Position numbers and translations under genes: made by a program. The notes beneath the pieces are model-generated. The model did not search any database, was not told where the DNA came from, and saw only the letters and a program-made list of their open reading frames with translations. DNA of 27,322 bases, taken from contig JALLAZ010000288.1 in assembly GCA_036939755.1 (NCBI GenBank), positions 1-27,322 of the forward strand, written 5' to 3'. Below, one piece after another: positions 18,391-27,322 of this stretch. Numbering within the stretch: position 1 is the stretch's first letter; every line of letters begins with the position of its first letter. This stretch comes from Stephanodiscus triporus (Eukaryota > Bacillariophyta > Thalassiosirophyceae > Thalassiosirales > Thalassiosiraceae).

Positions 18391-19770
18391 TTCCGTCGTG
18401 ATCCGGGCGAGCGAGACGTGAGTGTTCGATTTTTTTTGTTCTTCGGTTATACCCGCAGAGACGTCCTCGTCGTCCTCGTCCGTATTTTCGAGTGTGCCGC
18501 GCTATCTACTTATTAAGACTCTCGCGCTGCGCAACGCTCACTCCATCTGACGCCCGATGTATTATAATATTATAATATGATTCATCGCGACTCCCGTCCG
18601 TTCGACCCCTGCAGTCGATTGGGAGCCGCCAAGCAGACCCCCCACGGCGGCACGCTCGTGGATCTCATCCTAAAGACGGACGAGGAGAAGTCCGCGGCGG
18701 TCGCCAAATGCACGAAGACGCTGCAGCTAAGTCCGCGTCAGCTTTGCGACGTCGAGCTCATCATGAACGGCGGATTCTCGCCGCTCACGGGCTTCATGGA
18801 CGAACCAACGTACAGGAACGTCGTCGACAACGTCGCCCTGCCCGACGGCCTCATCTTCGGACTTCCCGTGGTCTTCGACACCGACGACGAGAATCTGCAG
18901 CCGGGGGACGTCGTCCTGCTAAAGGACGGCGATCGGGACATCGCGACGATCGAATTCACCGACAAGTTCCTCCCCGACAAGGCCTACGAGTGCCGAAAGT
19001 GCTACGGCACGTCCGAGATCGAGCACCCGGGAGCGCTCATGGTCGCGACCGAGAGGGGCAGGTACTACATGGGGGGGAAGGTCACGGGACTGAACCTGCC
19101 CGTGCGGGACTTCCCGTGCAAGACCCCCGCGGAGGTGCGATCGACCCTCCCCGACGACGTCGACGTCGTCGCGTTCCAGTGCCGCAATCCCGTCCACCGC
19201 GCGCACTACGAGCTGTTCACGCGCGCGCTCGACGATCCGCTCGTCGGGCCCGGCGGCGTCGTCCTCGTTCATCCGACCTGCGGCCCGACCCAGGCGGACG
19301 ACATCTCCGGCGTGGTCAGGTACAAGACGTACGAGGTCCTCAAGGACGAGACCCACAACGACCGCACGCGGTGGGAGTACCTCCCGTACAGCATGCACAT
19401 GGCCGGCCCGCGCGAGGCGATACAGCACATGATGATACGCAAGAACTTCGGCTGCACCCACTTCATCATCGGTCGGGACATGGCCGGATCGAAGAGCTCG
19501 GTCACCGGGGAGGACTACTACGGCGCGTACGACGCGCAGGATTACGCCATGGAGAAGGGTCCGGAGTTGGGCGTCACGCCCGTGCCGAGCCTGAACCTCG
19601 TGTACACCGAGGAGGAGGGGTACGTCACCGCGGACGAGGCGAAAGAGCGGGGACTGCACGAGAAGAAGTTGTCGGGAACGAAGTTCCGACAGATGCTCCG
19701 GGGGGGGGAGGACATACCGGAGTGGTTCGCGTTCAAGAGCGTGGTGGCGGTGCTCAGGGAGAACGTATAA
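18257..19770 (+). CDS. sat: ATP sulfurylase (sulfate adenylyltransferase), plastid-targeted
   Basis: Two exons (18257-18417, 18615-19770) give 438 residues. Exon 1 encodes the targeting leader: a signal peptide MKFSLAILAIAATTARAFAP with the ASAFAP-type motif, followed by a 12-Ser run and VVIRASE. Exon 2 encodes the enzyme, which makes APS and pyrophosphate from sulfate and ATP, the first step of sulfate assimilation. Seen are LSPRQLCDVELIMNGGFSPL, the nucleotide-binding QCRNPVHRAHYELF (QxRNPxHxxH), HPTCGPTQADDIS, SMHMAGPREAIQHMMIRKN and GRDMAGSKSS. The last is a Met form of the common GRDHAG. LSGTKFRQML and IPEWFAF close the domain. There is no C-terminal APS-kinase domain. A downstream ATG at 18577 is open in frame with exon 2 but lies in the intron. 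The leader removes doubt about the true start. Confidence 0.96.
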
Positions 19771-20439
19771 ATGTTTGGTTATACGTGTGATGGGGGGGGG
19801 GGAGTCGATGATGGGCGGAGGGAAGGGTGTGTGTGTGGGGGGGGGGAGGGGGGGTATATGGTATATTGGTGGGAGATCGTCTCCGGGATGCTAGAAACCC
19901 GAATATAAACGGGAGGAGAAAGAGAGGAATCGGCGTAATATTTTACGATATAATGAAATCGTGCGCGCGCGCATTTATTCACTCTTGAATACAGAAGGGG
20001 CCCGAGTGGCAAGTGGGTCAAGTTCCGGTGCTCCTCTAGATTCACGGGTGCAAATGTCAGTAATTAGGATAAGGAATCTAAGCCTATATTTAGCATATTC
20101 TATCTGGTCATCTTCTGATGGCATAGACACACTCCGTATGAACATTGACCTTTGTTGCCACCTGTCAGACGCAAACAGTCAATCGAATTTGGGTTGCACA
20201 TTGTCAGTCCGACCCAGTTGGACACTTTGCGTCAAGACCTGGTGATACTCGCTATCAATTTTGCAGACCGGCAGGAAGTCCTTTCGAATCGCTGTCTCGA
20301 GAGGCACATATCTGGACTACTCCACTGTGTGTAGGCTGTTGATGCATCACTAATGCACAAATAACAAGAGGCAAATGTCTTTCCTGCTAAATGTGCTCTG
20401 GCAATTTTCTATTCATCTAGCCTGATATGTGATCTGAAA
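19771..20439. other. Intergenic, convergent 3' ends
   Basis: G-rich 3' UTR-like text (19790-19855) is followed by AT-rich sequence with a short GCGCGC run near 19963. Open frames at 19961-20342 are short, overlap each other and match nothing recognised. No RNA gene was seen. Confidence 0.55.
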
Positions 20440-22576
20440 CTACTTTGACAATTCATTCCATCCCTTTCCATAATCTCCGTCCACATAGCAGCTGACATCG
20501 CAACACTGCCCCCGGACCAAGCGCTTTGGTAGTCGATTGGCAAGGAAGCTAACCATGCGTGGGCTGCCAGGGAACGAGAAAAAGATACGTGGGACAAAGG
20601 GAATGTGAAGTGCCCAACCGAAGTAAAATAACAAGATGTCCATGTTCGCAGATGCTGTGGTCGAAAATGGTGCGATGGTGTCGACGTTAAAATAAGTGGA
20701 CCGAGAGGAGCAGAAAAACATTTGACACATGCGACGATCTTACCTGACAAATCTTTATATCCCTTCGAGAATAATACACCCACGTGAGGGGACAGTATTT
20801 TAATCCTATTGTGCTTCAACAGCATTGGCAAATGTGGCCTCAAAAGTGGCAAGTGAGGCCCGACTAAGTCGAGCTGACTGACATATACTTCCAAATATGG
20901 AAGAAGCTGCTCTGCAAATGCATAATTACCCCTGCCATTCTCGCCTCCCTCCTCATATTCATCAACCGCGGCGTACAGTAACAGCTCATCGATATGCTTC
21001 AGCAGAAGCCCAGTGTACGGCGCCAGTGTGTCTATGTGGTCTAGTATCCAAGGAAGATGTGGTTCAATATCATCCAATCTTTCCAATATCTCACTAAGAT
21101 AAGGTTCGATAGAACGCAAATGCTGCTTATTGTTCAACACTCGACTCAATATCGGGCTTACATGCGACTCAAGCCTATCAAGTCTGGCCAGTCTGTGTTG
21201 TTTGGATAGAAGGAAATGGCGATGTGTTAGAAACAGTATCGCGTGACAAGAAACAACAGCAAAGAAACTCACATGGCCGGTACGTGGGGCACCAACGTTG
21301 GCGTATCAGGATCAACCAGCTGCGACAGTTGGGAGGGGTTGGAAAGCAGATTGCGAACGATACGCACCCCAGCAGCAGTTTCTTGAACAACGAAATCTGT
21401 CAGAGACGTGTAATCTCTGTTACTGGCGCCCTCACGTGATGAGACCCGATCAAGCTTACGCAGTAACACTGACGTGGACTCTCCTAACGTGTTGAGGAAT
21501 CTCTTAGTCCTTTGTTGTATAACTGTGACTGGATCCAAATCATTTAGAGAACCGAGGGTGTTTCCCACCGCCCTTTCAATCATTCCAAGTTCATTATTCT
21601 CTAAGCATAGGATGCGCCGTTCGAGCCTTTGTAGTCTCATCGTATCTAGAAGGATTGAGGATTGAAGTTTGCTTGAGCGCTGCCCCATACGATCCAACTG
21701 CAACTCATCCAACGGGTCGTCATCTTCTCCTTCTACGTTGTCATATGTATGTGCACTGTCGGATTGATGAGGACTCCCCTTAATTTGCTGCTCCTTCCAT
21801 TTTCGATTGATCGCTTCCAACTCAAACTCATTCATGACCTCATCTGTATCGTTATCTCCTGCATCATCTCTGTCGGAATTTTGTCCGTACATGAATACGG
21901 TTCTCTTCGTAGAGCCTGCGTTTTCATTGTATACATTCTTCCATTGCATCCGTCTCAGCTCTAATCTGAAGTCACCCATCAATTTCTCAAGAGCGGATAG
22001 CGATTCCTGTCTCAGCCGTATCCTGGTTCGCAGAACTCCTGCACGTGCACGCATGGCATCGAGGCTGGTTGCGATACTATCGTCATCCTTTTCGTCGTCT
22101 TCCAAACTGAAGCCCTCCGCTTGATCATCGTCCTCTTCTTGCGAGTAGGAGGTCGAGGACAAATCATCCCTCAAGAAGTAACTCTTAAATCTCGATGCCA
22201 ATTTACGCCGCCGCATCCCACTTCTTTTCATCCGCAATGAGTTCCACTTCTCCTTTAGAATTTGTCGCATTCGTTTACTTGTGCGCCACAAACCCAGAGA
22301 GGTGGTGATGCCCACGGCCTCCTCCTGATGTCTCGGAATGCGAGTGGTAGGATTCCTAGAAAATTTCCTAGATTTTCTGTCAAGATTCGATGATGCCAGG
22401 GAGAGTCGAGTGGGAATAATGATTCTCGAAGGCCCGCAGGGGTGAGGGCGTAGGGCTGTTGCGGAGGCCGTTGCGGCTGGCACGAAACATGATGAGAACC
22501 CGTCTGCTGCTGCCAACGCCGATGATGCTGACTGGGAGACCACGAAGACAAGCAGAATATTAGCCAATAGAGTCAT
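20440..22576 (-). CDS. Secreted or organelle-targeted protein with PHLP-type helical repeats, unknown function
   Basis: Three exons (22576-21273, 21192-20744, 20654-20440) join in frame to give 655 residues. The chosen ATG opens a signal peptide (MTLLANILLVFVVSQSASSA). A frame open to 22747 adds only low-complexity Gly. The first half is basic, then acidic, with predicted long helices (SALEKLMGDFRLELRRMQWK, LRLQRLERRILCLENNELGM). The second half is a solenoid-like run of short helical units that recur with PHLP or PH/PY every 11-18 residues: IEPYLSEIL, IEPHLPWIL, LAPYTGLLLKH, VGPHLPLLRPHLPMLLKH and LSPHVGVLF. A conserved-looking end follows: ILLFYFGWALHIPFVPRIF, then FLANRLPKRLVRG and a CC-x-C motif. 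No known family is recognised. The fitted splice junctions and the conserved look of exon 3 support a real gene. Confidence 0.82.
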
Positions 22577-23218
22577 GCCAGTTGTTGCGCAATGGGCCGA
22601 TACATCGTCGGCACCGCGGCAATCTCTTGGAGGAAGGAGGAGAGGGCGAGGGAATGAACACCCGAAAAGAAAAAGTGCCCCCCCCGCCCCCCGCCCCCCG
22701 CCCCCGACCCCGACTCCGACCCCGCCCCCCCGCCCCATCCCACTCAATACATACCTTGAGACCCGTGCCCGCCCTACTTACGTAACTTTCAGCTAGAGTA
22801 TCTACGTAGGGCAGGGCTCGACAAAGAAAAACGACAATCTCCAGTATTTACTCTATCGTACTCTCTAGTACGTACTCTAGAGAAGATAGATCTTCCCAAG
22901 AAATCAGGCTTCAAAGATGTGTGTGTGTGCCTCTCCTATTTCAAAATATCTATGTGAGGCTCGAGGTGAATTCCTCTTCCGCCCGTGTGTTTGTATTTTC
23001 GGTTTGTAGAGAGCCTTGAATCTCATCGTAGGCGGATCGGACGACGTCGACACCCCCCGCTCCGTTCAGGCTATGCTGGCACGATATAACGATACTGTTG
23101 GCGAACCAATGAATGCGTGCTTCGAGCCCACTATCTACTGCATTAAGCGTTGAATCACTCTCCATCGATTGTCCATCGAGCAACCCTCTTCTAGATCAGT
23201 CCTCGTTCTCCTTATACC
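22577..23218. other. Divergent intergenic region
   Basis: Lies between the PHLP-repeat gene (-) and the carboxypeptidase (+). It holds a CCCCGCC-rich tract at 22680-22740, a small inverted repeat (TCTCTAG at 22862-22868 with CTAGAGA at 22877-22883) and AT-rich text. A first exon for the carboxypeptidase signal peptide might lie here, but I could not find one. Confidence 0.45.
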
Positions 23219-25383
23219 ATGAATCTGAACGTCACGAAAAGCGACTTCTTAGTCCAAGGCCTGGAAGAGATACAGCCGGCCTATGCGGACTTCAATGGCA
23301 CCATGTACGCGGGAAGGCTGCCGGCCGATAACGGGAACCGTCAGGGCGAGACCATGTTTTGGATGTTCGAGCCTACCATCCAGCTGGTACCGGACACGCT
23401 CGTCATTTGGTAAGTTAGGGTCGGAATCAGTTGGACATGCATGTGATATAAGTACACGTTATCTCATTTGAATTTTGTTATGTTGTATATTGGTCGCTGC
23501 TGCTGCATCATTTCTGCAGGTTGAATGGAGGTACGTAGGTGCTTTTGTAGTATCCATCTCATCTCCATCATTGTTTATTATGCTCGCGTTTCTTCATTGC
23601 GGCCAGCTTGATTTCATTTCCGCCCTCATCCGTATCATGTCGCCCTATCCCCCTGCCATGCATCCAGGTCCTGGCTGTTCTTCGTTCAATTGTGGCGTAA
23701 TGATGGAACACTCGCCTGTCACCCAACCGTTGAAACCGGCGGGCTTCTGTTGTCTCAAGTCTAATCCCACGCTAGAGGTCAACGAACATGCCTGGACCAG
23801 GGCGACGACGATGCTTTACGTGGAACACCCTTGGGGGACGGGATTCTCCTACGGCAGACCGGAACCGGCCACCGAAATCGAAGCTAGTGGAGATTTGTAC
23901 GCCTTCATCCAGAACTTTTTCGTTGTCTTTCCGGAGCTCGCCTCCCGCCAACTCTATATCTTTGGCGAATCCTACGCTGGCATGTTCGTCCCGTCCATTT
24001 TGCACTTCTTTCATCATGAAAATCTAAAGAACGATAAGCCCAAGATTAATATTGCAGGTGGAGCAATTGTAAGTCATTTTCAGTCAAGTATCACACTGCT
24101 GTGTCGGCTGAGCTGATATCTATGTATACAATTTTCTGGCAGTATCGTTTTCCTCTCTCTCAATCATCGCGTTTTACTAAACCGCATACAGGGTAATGGA
24201 TGGATGGATCCCGCCATTCAAGGACCTGCGACCATCGATTACTCATGGTGGCATGGATTGATTGACAAACCAACCCGTGACAATCTGCTGGACATTTGGG
24301 ATCGTTGTGCCTCCGGACGCGGCTCCGAAATGAAGGCACCCTTTCATCCGTTTACCGTTCAAGACGATTGCGGTATGATGTGGGGGATCTTGCAAGCATC
24401 GGGACATCCCAACGAATATGATATTACAACTATGGACCCCAATGTCGATCAAACGACGTTCACATCAGAAGCCTTTTACAATACGCCTGCTGTCAAGAAG
24501 GCACTGCATGCACCCGACGATCATGTTTGGCACGGGTAAGGTCAACATTCGTACGATGTGTCAATTTTCTTTCGTTTGTCCGAATGGCTCGTCTAATGAC
24601 CCTGCCAAAATTTTCATCAGATGCCAATGGGGAGAGGGAAGACGTCGCTTGTTGGCGACGGAAAAACATCGACTCCTGTACATGGACAATGATCGTCCTT
24701 TGTCTATGGCTCCATACATCGGCGAATTGCTGGATGCCGGCATTCCCTTGTTGGTCTACAATGGTGATCGTGACATGACGACCAATATGGTAGGGACGGA
24801 AATGGTGTTGAATACACGATTGGAATGGCATGGTAAGGGAAAGTGGCAAGATGCACCGCGTGGGATGTGGAAGTCAGGTTTCATGACTGCTGATGAATAC
24901 ACTTCGGGTTGGGCCAAGGAGCTTAGTGGTTTGACCTTCGTGGTGGTGTACAACAGTGGGCACATGGTCCCCTACAACGTACCTGGCCCCGCCTACGACC
25001 TGCTAGTTCGATTTTTGACGTCAAAGTCGTTTATTGACCTTGAGCTTCCTCAAGTCAGGAGCTCAGATTTGGTAAAACCCAGGCAAGTGGAGTGGATGCA
25101 CCCCTACCCAACTGGTCTGTCGGGTTACTTACACAGTTTCAACGACACATCCGATTTGTCCTTGGGAAGAGACGCAACGGTAGTAGGCACTCCAGTCAAT
25201 ACTTATCACGGCGAAGCATGGCTAAGCATTGTCATTGGGCTCTTGATGGCATTCGTGGCGGGTCTGGCTGTCGCAGTGATGGGTATGCATGCCTTGCAAA
25301 GACGTGATCGTCGTCGTCAAGAAAAAGGTGGGTACACATCAGTCCCAGATTCGACGGAGGACTCCATGGTCCAATTAAAATGA
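23219..25383 (+). CDS. Serine carboxypeptidase S10, Kex1-like, C-terminally membrane-anchored
   Basis: Five exons (23219-23409, 23520-23530, 23668-24068, 24192-24535, 24621-25383) join in frame to give 569 residues. The 11-nt second exon completes WLNGGPGCSS, the S10 substrate-binding signature. The triad is visible: Ser in FGESYAGMFVPS, Asp in LLVYNGDRDM and His in NSGHMVPYNVP. The N-terminus has QGLEEIQPAYADFNGTMYAG, the usual start of the mature enzyme. Near the C-terminus a transmembrane helix (WLSIVIGLLMAFVAGLAVAV) precedes a basic cytosolic tail (QRRDRRRQEKGG), as in yeast Kex1, the Golgi carboxypeptidase that trims basic residues from processed precursors. The annotated start lacks a signal peptide, so a 5' exon may be missing. 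It diverges from the PHLP-repeat gene. Confidence 0.92.
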
Positions 25384-25802
25384 ACTCATGACCTGAGTAG
25401 ATATAAGATAGATGAATCCCTTCCTGTCAAAAGTAGCAAAAACTATGTGAAGAGGTATTGTGCTGAAAAGATCAAGAAGGAGTTGTCTATGTTGATCAAG
25501 TTTACTACCTCAATGCTTGAGTCGAGTCGCCTTCTTTCGTCTCGAGACCAGGAACATGATGCTTTAAGTTTTTTGGCCTGTTGTTGAGTAATGATATAGA
25601 ACATCAGGCAAAATCAAATATGCTAGGAACATGTTTGTGAGCCACCTACCCAATGCAGCATCGTCTCCACAAATGTACAAGGGTAACATAACAGACAGAT
25701 TGACAGATCGACTGCACCAACCTAGGTTGAACTGGGTGATCTATCAGTTCATCTCACCCCCCAGGGCATCTAGGCCCCTCATAACCAATGTACAAGTATG
25801 AC

Positions 25803-25840
25803 AGCTATTGCAAAACCATAGCTAAGGCTTTGCAATAGCT
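25803..25840. repeat. Inverted repeat, 15-bp stem
   Basis: AGCTATTGCAAAACC (25803-25817) pairs with GGCTTTGCAATAGCT (25826-25840) with one mismatch across an 8-nt loop. No U-tract follows, so this is not a bacterial-style terminator. Confidence 0.9.
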
Positions 25841-25920
25841 ACCTATAAGTTGGCTACTAGTACTAACACACCTCTAGATCTTTGTTCAATGTGTTGCCGA
25901 CAAGTCTTTCAAATGCTGTG

Positions 25921-26164
25921 GGATGCGTCCTTACCACATTACAGCCACTTTTGTTGACCAATCTTTTTAGGGCAGCTAGAATTATGGGTATCTCATGGGA
26001 GGAAAAAAAATGATGAATAGACCCAATCAAGATTGTTCACACATTAATGTCAAACACATACAAGGCGTTTGACATCCTTCATATGCTTTGGATGTGCATA
26101 TGGATGCGTCCTTACCACATTATGACCACTCTTGTTGACCAATCTTTTGAAAGTTGGCTAGAAT
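25921..26164 (+). repeat. Imperfect 62-bp direct repeat, two copies
   Basis: GGATGCGTCCTTACCACATT begins both copies, at 25921 and 26102. Similarity continues through TTGTTGACCAATCTTTT to GCTAGAA, ending near 25982 and 26164. The copies are 181 bp apart, which suggests a local duplication or two copies of a dispersed repeat. Confidence 0.85.
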
Positions 26165-26432
26165 CTCACTCCCTTTCTCTTGTTGCCTCTCACACTTACC
26201 CTTCTGTATGTAATATGTCAATGTCAGAACTTGTCCTAATTCTAATTCGTTGGCAACTGATGAAATGTCACGACATCATATGTCGGATCCCCAGAAGGTT
26301 GACATTTCAGAACATGTCACCAACATCGACATGGCATTGTCGATTCTAAATTGCTGGTTGCTGATACACTGACAGCTGACACCTGCAGTCCAACTAAGCT
26401 TTAGATCATGCTAGATGCCAAGTGCCAAGGAT

Positions 26433-26487
26433 GCCCGGTGAGGTGCTGGGTTGCTCCAGCCAGGTTAACAGCTTTACCGCTACGGGC
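26433..26487. other. tRNA-like branched hairpin, possible SINE fragment
   Basis: GCCCG (26433-26437) can pair with CGGGC (26483-26487). Inside, GCTGG/CCAGC closes a 6-nt loop. On the - strand TAGCGGTAAAGC resembles a tRNA A-box, and GGAGCAACCC loosely resembles a B-box. It does not fold as a standard tRNA. Confidence 0.25.
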
Positions 26488-26553
26488 GCAGATATGCACC
26501 CAGTTTTTTCTTTAGCTCCGTTGTCGATTAATAACTTTTCGAATATCCATCCG

Positions 26554-26587
26554 CTCAGCTACCTGAAGACATCAAAATTTAGCTGAG
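26554..26587. repeat. Inverted repeat CTCAGCTA/TAGCTGAG
   Basis: A perfect 8-bp stem (26554-26561 with 26580-26587) and an 18-nt loop. A similar stem, CTTTTAGTTAG (26682-26692) with CTAGCTAAAAG (26712-26722, one mismatch), lies about 100 bp further on. Confidence 0.7.
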
Positions 26588-26764
26588 CTCTTCGGCTTTA
26601 ATTCTGCCAATTCACATTTAAACGAAGCTTGTCGCATCGATGAGCTGAGTAGAGGGTCTGTTTTGGGGTACAAAATTCTCACTTTTAGTTAGTAAAAAAG
26701 TAGAATATGCGCTAGCTAAAAGTAGTTGTGTTTAGTGTTTTTGCTGTGATGACAATGACAATGA

Positions 26765-26895
26765 CCATGGCATCCACCGGGCCAATACGGCGTGAGCACT
26801 GGCCCAGTGGCAGCGTTTAGGGGCTTTGCATAGTAAAGCCACCAAAACACTCCATCGGGCGATGTGCCTCGCGCCATATCGCCCCGGTGGCATGG
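26765..26895. repeat. About 131-bp imperfect foldback (palindromic) element
   Basis: The centre is GGCTTT (26822-26827), loop GCATAGT, AAAGCC (26835-26840). The arms stay complementary outward with small bulges: AATACGGCGTGAG pairs with CTCGCGCCATAT, and CCATGGCATCCACCGGG (26765-26781) pairs with CCCCGGTGGCATGG (26882-26895). A foldback transposon (MITE) or a long hairpin RNA precursor are the obvious readings. Confidence 0.75.
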
Positions 26896-27207
26896 CAGTC
26901 AAAAACGCCGTCAAAATTGCTACATTTTTTTACATCGTTGATAATCGAGTAACTAATAAATAAATTAATACTCTATCAATTAATCAAATTTATAAAATTG
27001 CTTCACCTGTCCCCCCCCTCCCCAACCCCTTGCCCGCGTCGGGTTTGCGCTGGATCGGGTATACCTGTAAAATCTGCGCCGCTGGAGGCGGCGGAAGCTC
27101 ACCATGGTAGGGATGTTTGTGGGTTATGTTTTGTTTTTTTTTCAATGGGATTTCCATACTATTCCCATGTAGAAAACCTATGAGGTGGGAGTTTTTCTTG
27201 GCTGGAA

Positions 27208-27290
27208 ATGTCGGCGACATGTCGCCGACATGTCGCCGACAAGCGAAATGTCACCAAATTTTTCCCGGAAAGGCCCAATGTCGGCGACAT
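27208..27290. repeat. GTCGCCGACA palindromic cluster
   Basis: A perfect 24-bp palindrome at 27208-27231 is two inverted ATGTCGGCGACAT half-units sharing the centre. GTCGCCGACA recurs at 27232-27241, and ATGTCGGCGACAT occurs again at 27278-27290. It could be the end of a transposon's terminal repeat or a tandem repeat that continues past the window. Confidence 0.85.
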
Positions 27291-27322
27291 GGTTTTTACT
27301 GTGTCGGCTCACTTTTGTGTCG

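Larger units (their letters stand above)
25384..27322. other. Gene-free, repeat-rich terminal region
   Basis: After the carboxypeptidase 3' UTR, no convincing coding sequence is seen. Short open frames (for example 26047-26349 and the - strand 26732-26914) run through repeats. The stretch contains at least two hairpins of 8-15 bp, a 62-bp direct duplication, a roughly 131-bp foldback and a GTCGCCGACA-type palindromic cluster at the right end. Together these suggest degraded mobile elements. Confidence 0.6.

Noticed and set aside
18708..19790. 360-codon + frame inside ATP sulfurylase
   Set aside because: Arg-rich +1 shadow of the sulfurylase frame.
26732..26914. 60-codon - strand frame
   Set aside because: Lies entirely inside the foldback, where both strands read similarly. 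No coding evidence.
25384..27322. Possible CRISPR array, because of repeats and palindromes
   Set aside because: No regular repeat-spacer periodicity, and the genome is eukaryotic.
1..27322. tRNA, rRNA or spliceosomal RNA genes
   Set aside because: No canonical cloverleaf or rRNA motif was seen on either strand by eye. The tRNA-like hairpin at 26433 fails at the T-loop and acceptor length.

Overview
This is eukaryotic nuclear DNA, and it most resembles a centric diatom (Thalassiosirales-like). The reasons are: short GT-AG introns that can be placed exactly; two proteins with signal peptides ending in the stramenopile plastid motif around ASAFAP (SASAFI and ARAFAP); a GH19 chitinase with chitin-binding modules and diatom-type cysteine motifs; and a BspA-type leucine-rich-repeat gene like those expanded in Thalassiosira. 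The genus is an inference. There is no sign of an operon, CRISPR array, phage or plasmid.

Layout, left to right: (1) a 5'-truncated, multi-exon cell-surface GH19 chitinase (+, 2-3797). (2) A truncated, apparently frameshifted copy of the TFIIH p52/Tfb2 subunit gene (-, 3930-4766). (3) A membrane-anchored cyclophilin (+, 5001-5992). (4) A GPR180/TMEM145-type seven-helix receptor-like protein (-, 6125-7873). (5) A small polyglutamine protein with a C-terminal CaaX box (-, 8022-8258). (6) An SDF2-like MIR protein (+, 8498-9205). (7) A BspA-type LRR protein (-, 9702-10802). (8) Isopentenyl-diphosphate isomerase (+, 11159-12280). (9) An Msp1/ATAD1-type AAA ATPase (-, 12591-14698). (10) A UEV-RING fusion (+, 14829-16133). 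(11) A predicted plastid protein of unknown function (-, 16805-17710). (12) Plastid ATP sulfurylase (+, 18257-19770). (13) A secreted protein with PHLP-type helical repeats and unknown function (-, 20440-22576). (14) A Kex1-like membrane serine carboxypeptidase (+, 23219-25383). (15) About 1.9 kb without genes, rich in inverted and direct repeats (25384-27322).

The genes are independently transcribed housekeeping and secretory-pathway genes, not a pathway cluster. Themes recur: secretory and ER folding or processing (cyclophilin, SDF2-like, carboxypeptidase), ubiquitin and membrane quality control (UEV-RING, Msp1), plastid metabolism (ATP sulfurylase, the unknown plastid protein, possibly IDI) and the chitin cell surface. 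Gene strands alternate almost perfectly, giving short divergent promoters and close convergent 3' ends.

The most unusual observations are: very small exons (17, 11 and 35 nt) carrying the signature motif of three different enzymes; the UEV-RING fusion; the amputated Tfb2 gene; the CaaX polyQ mini-protein; the PHLP-repeat protein; and a roughly 131-bp nearly full-length foldback in the terminal repeat region. All gene assignments come from reading motifs by eye. No database search was run.
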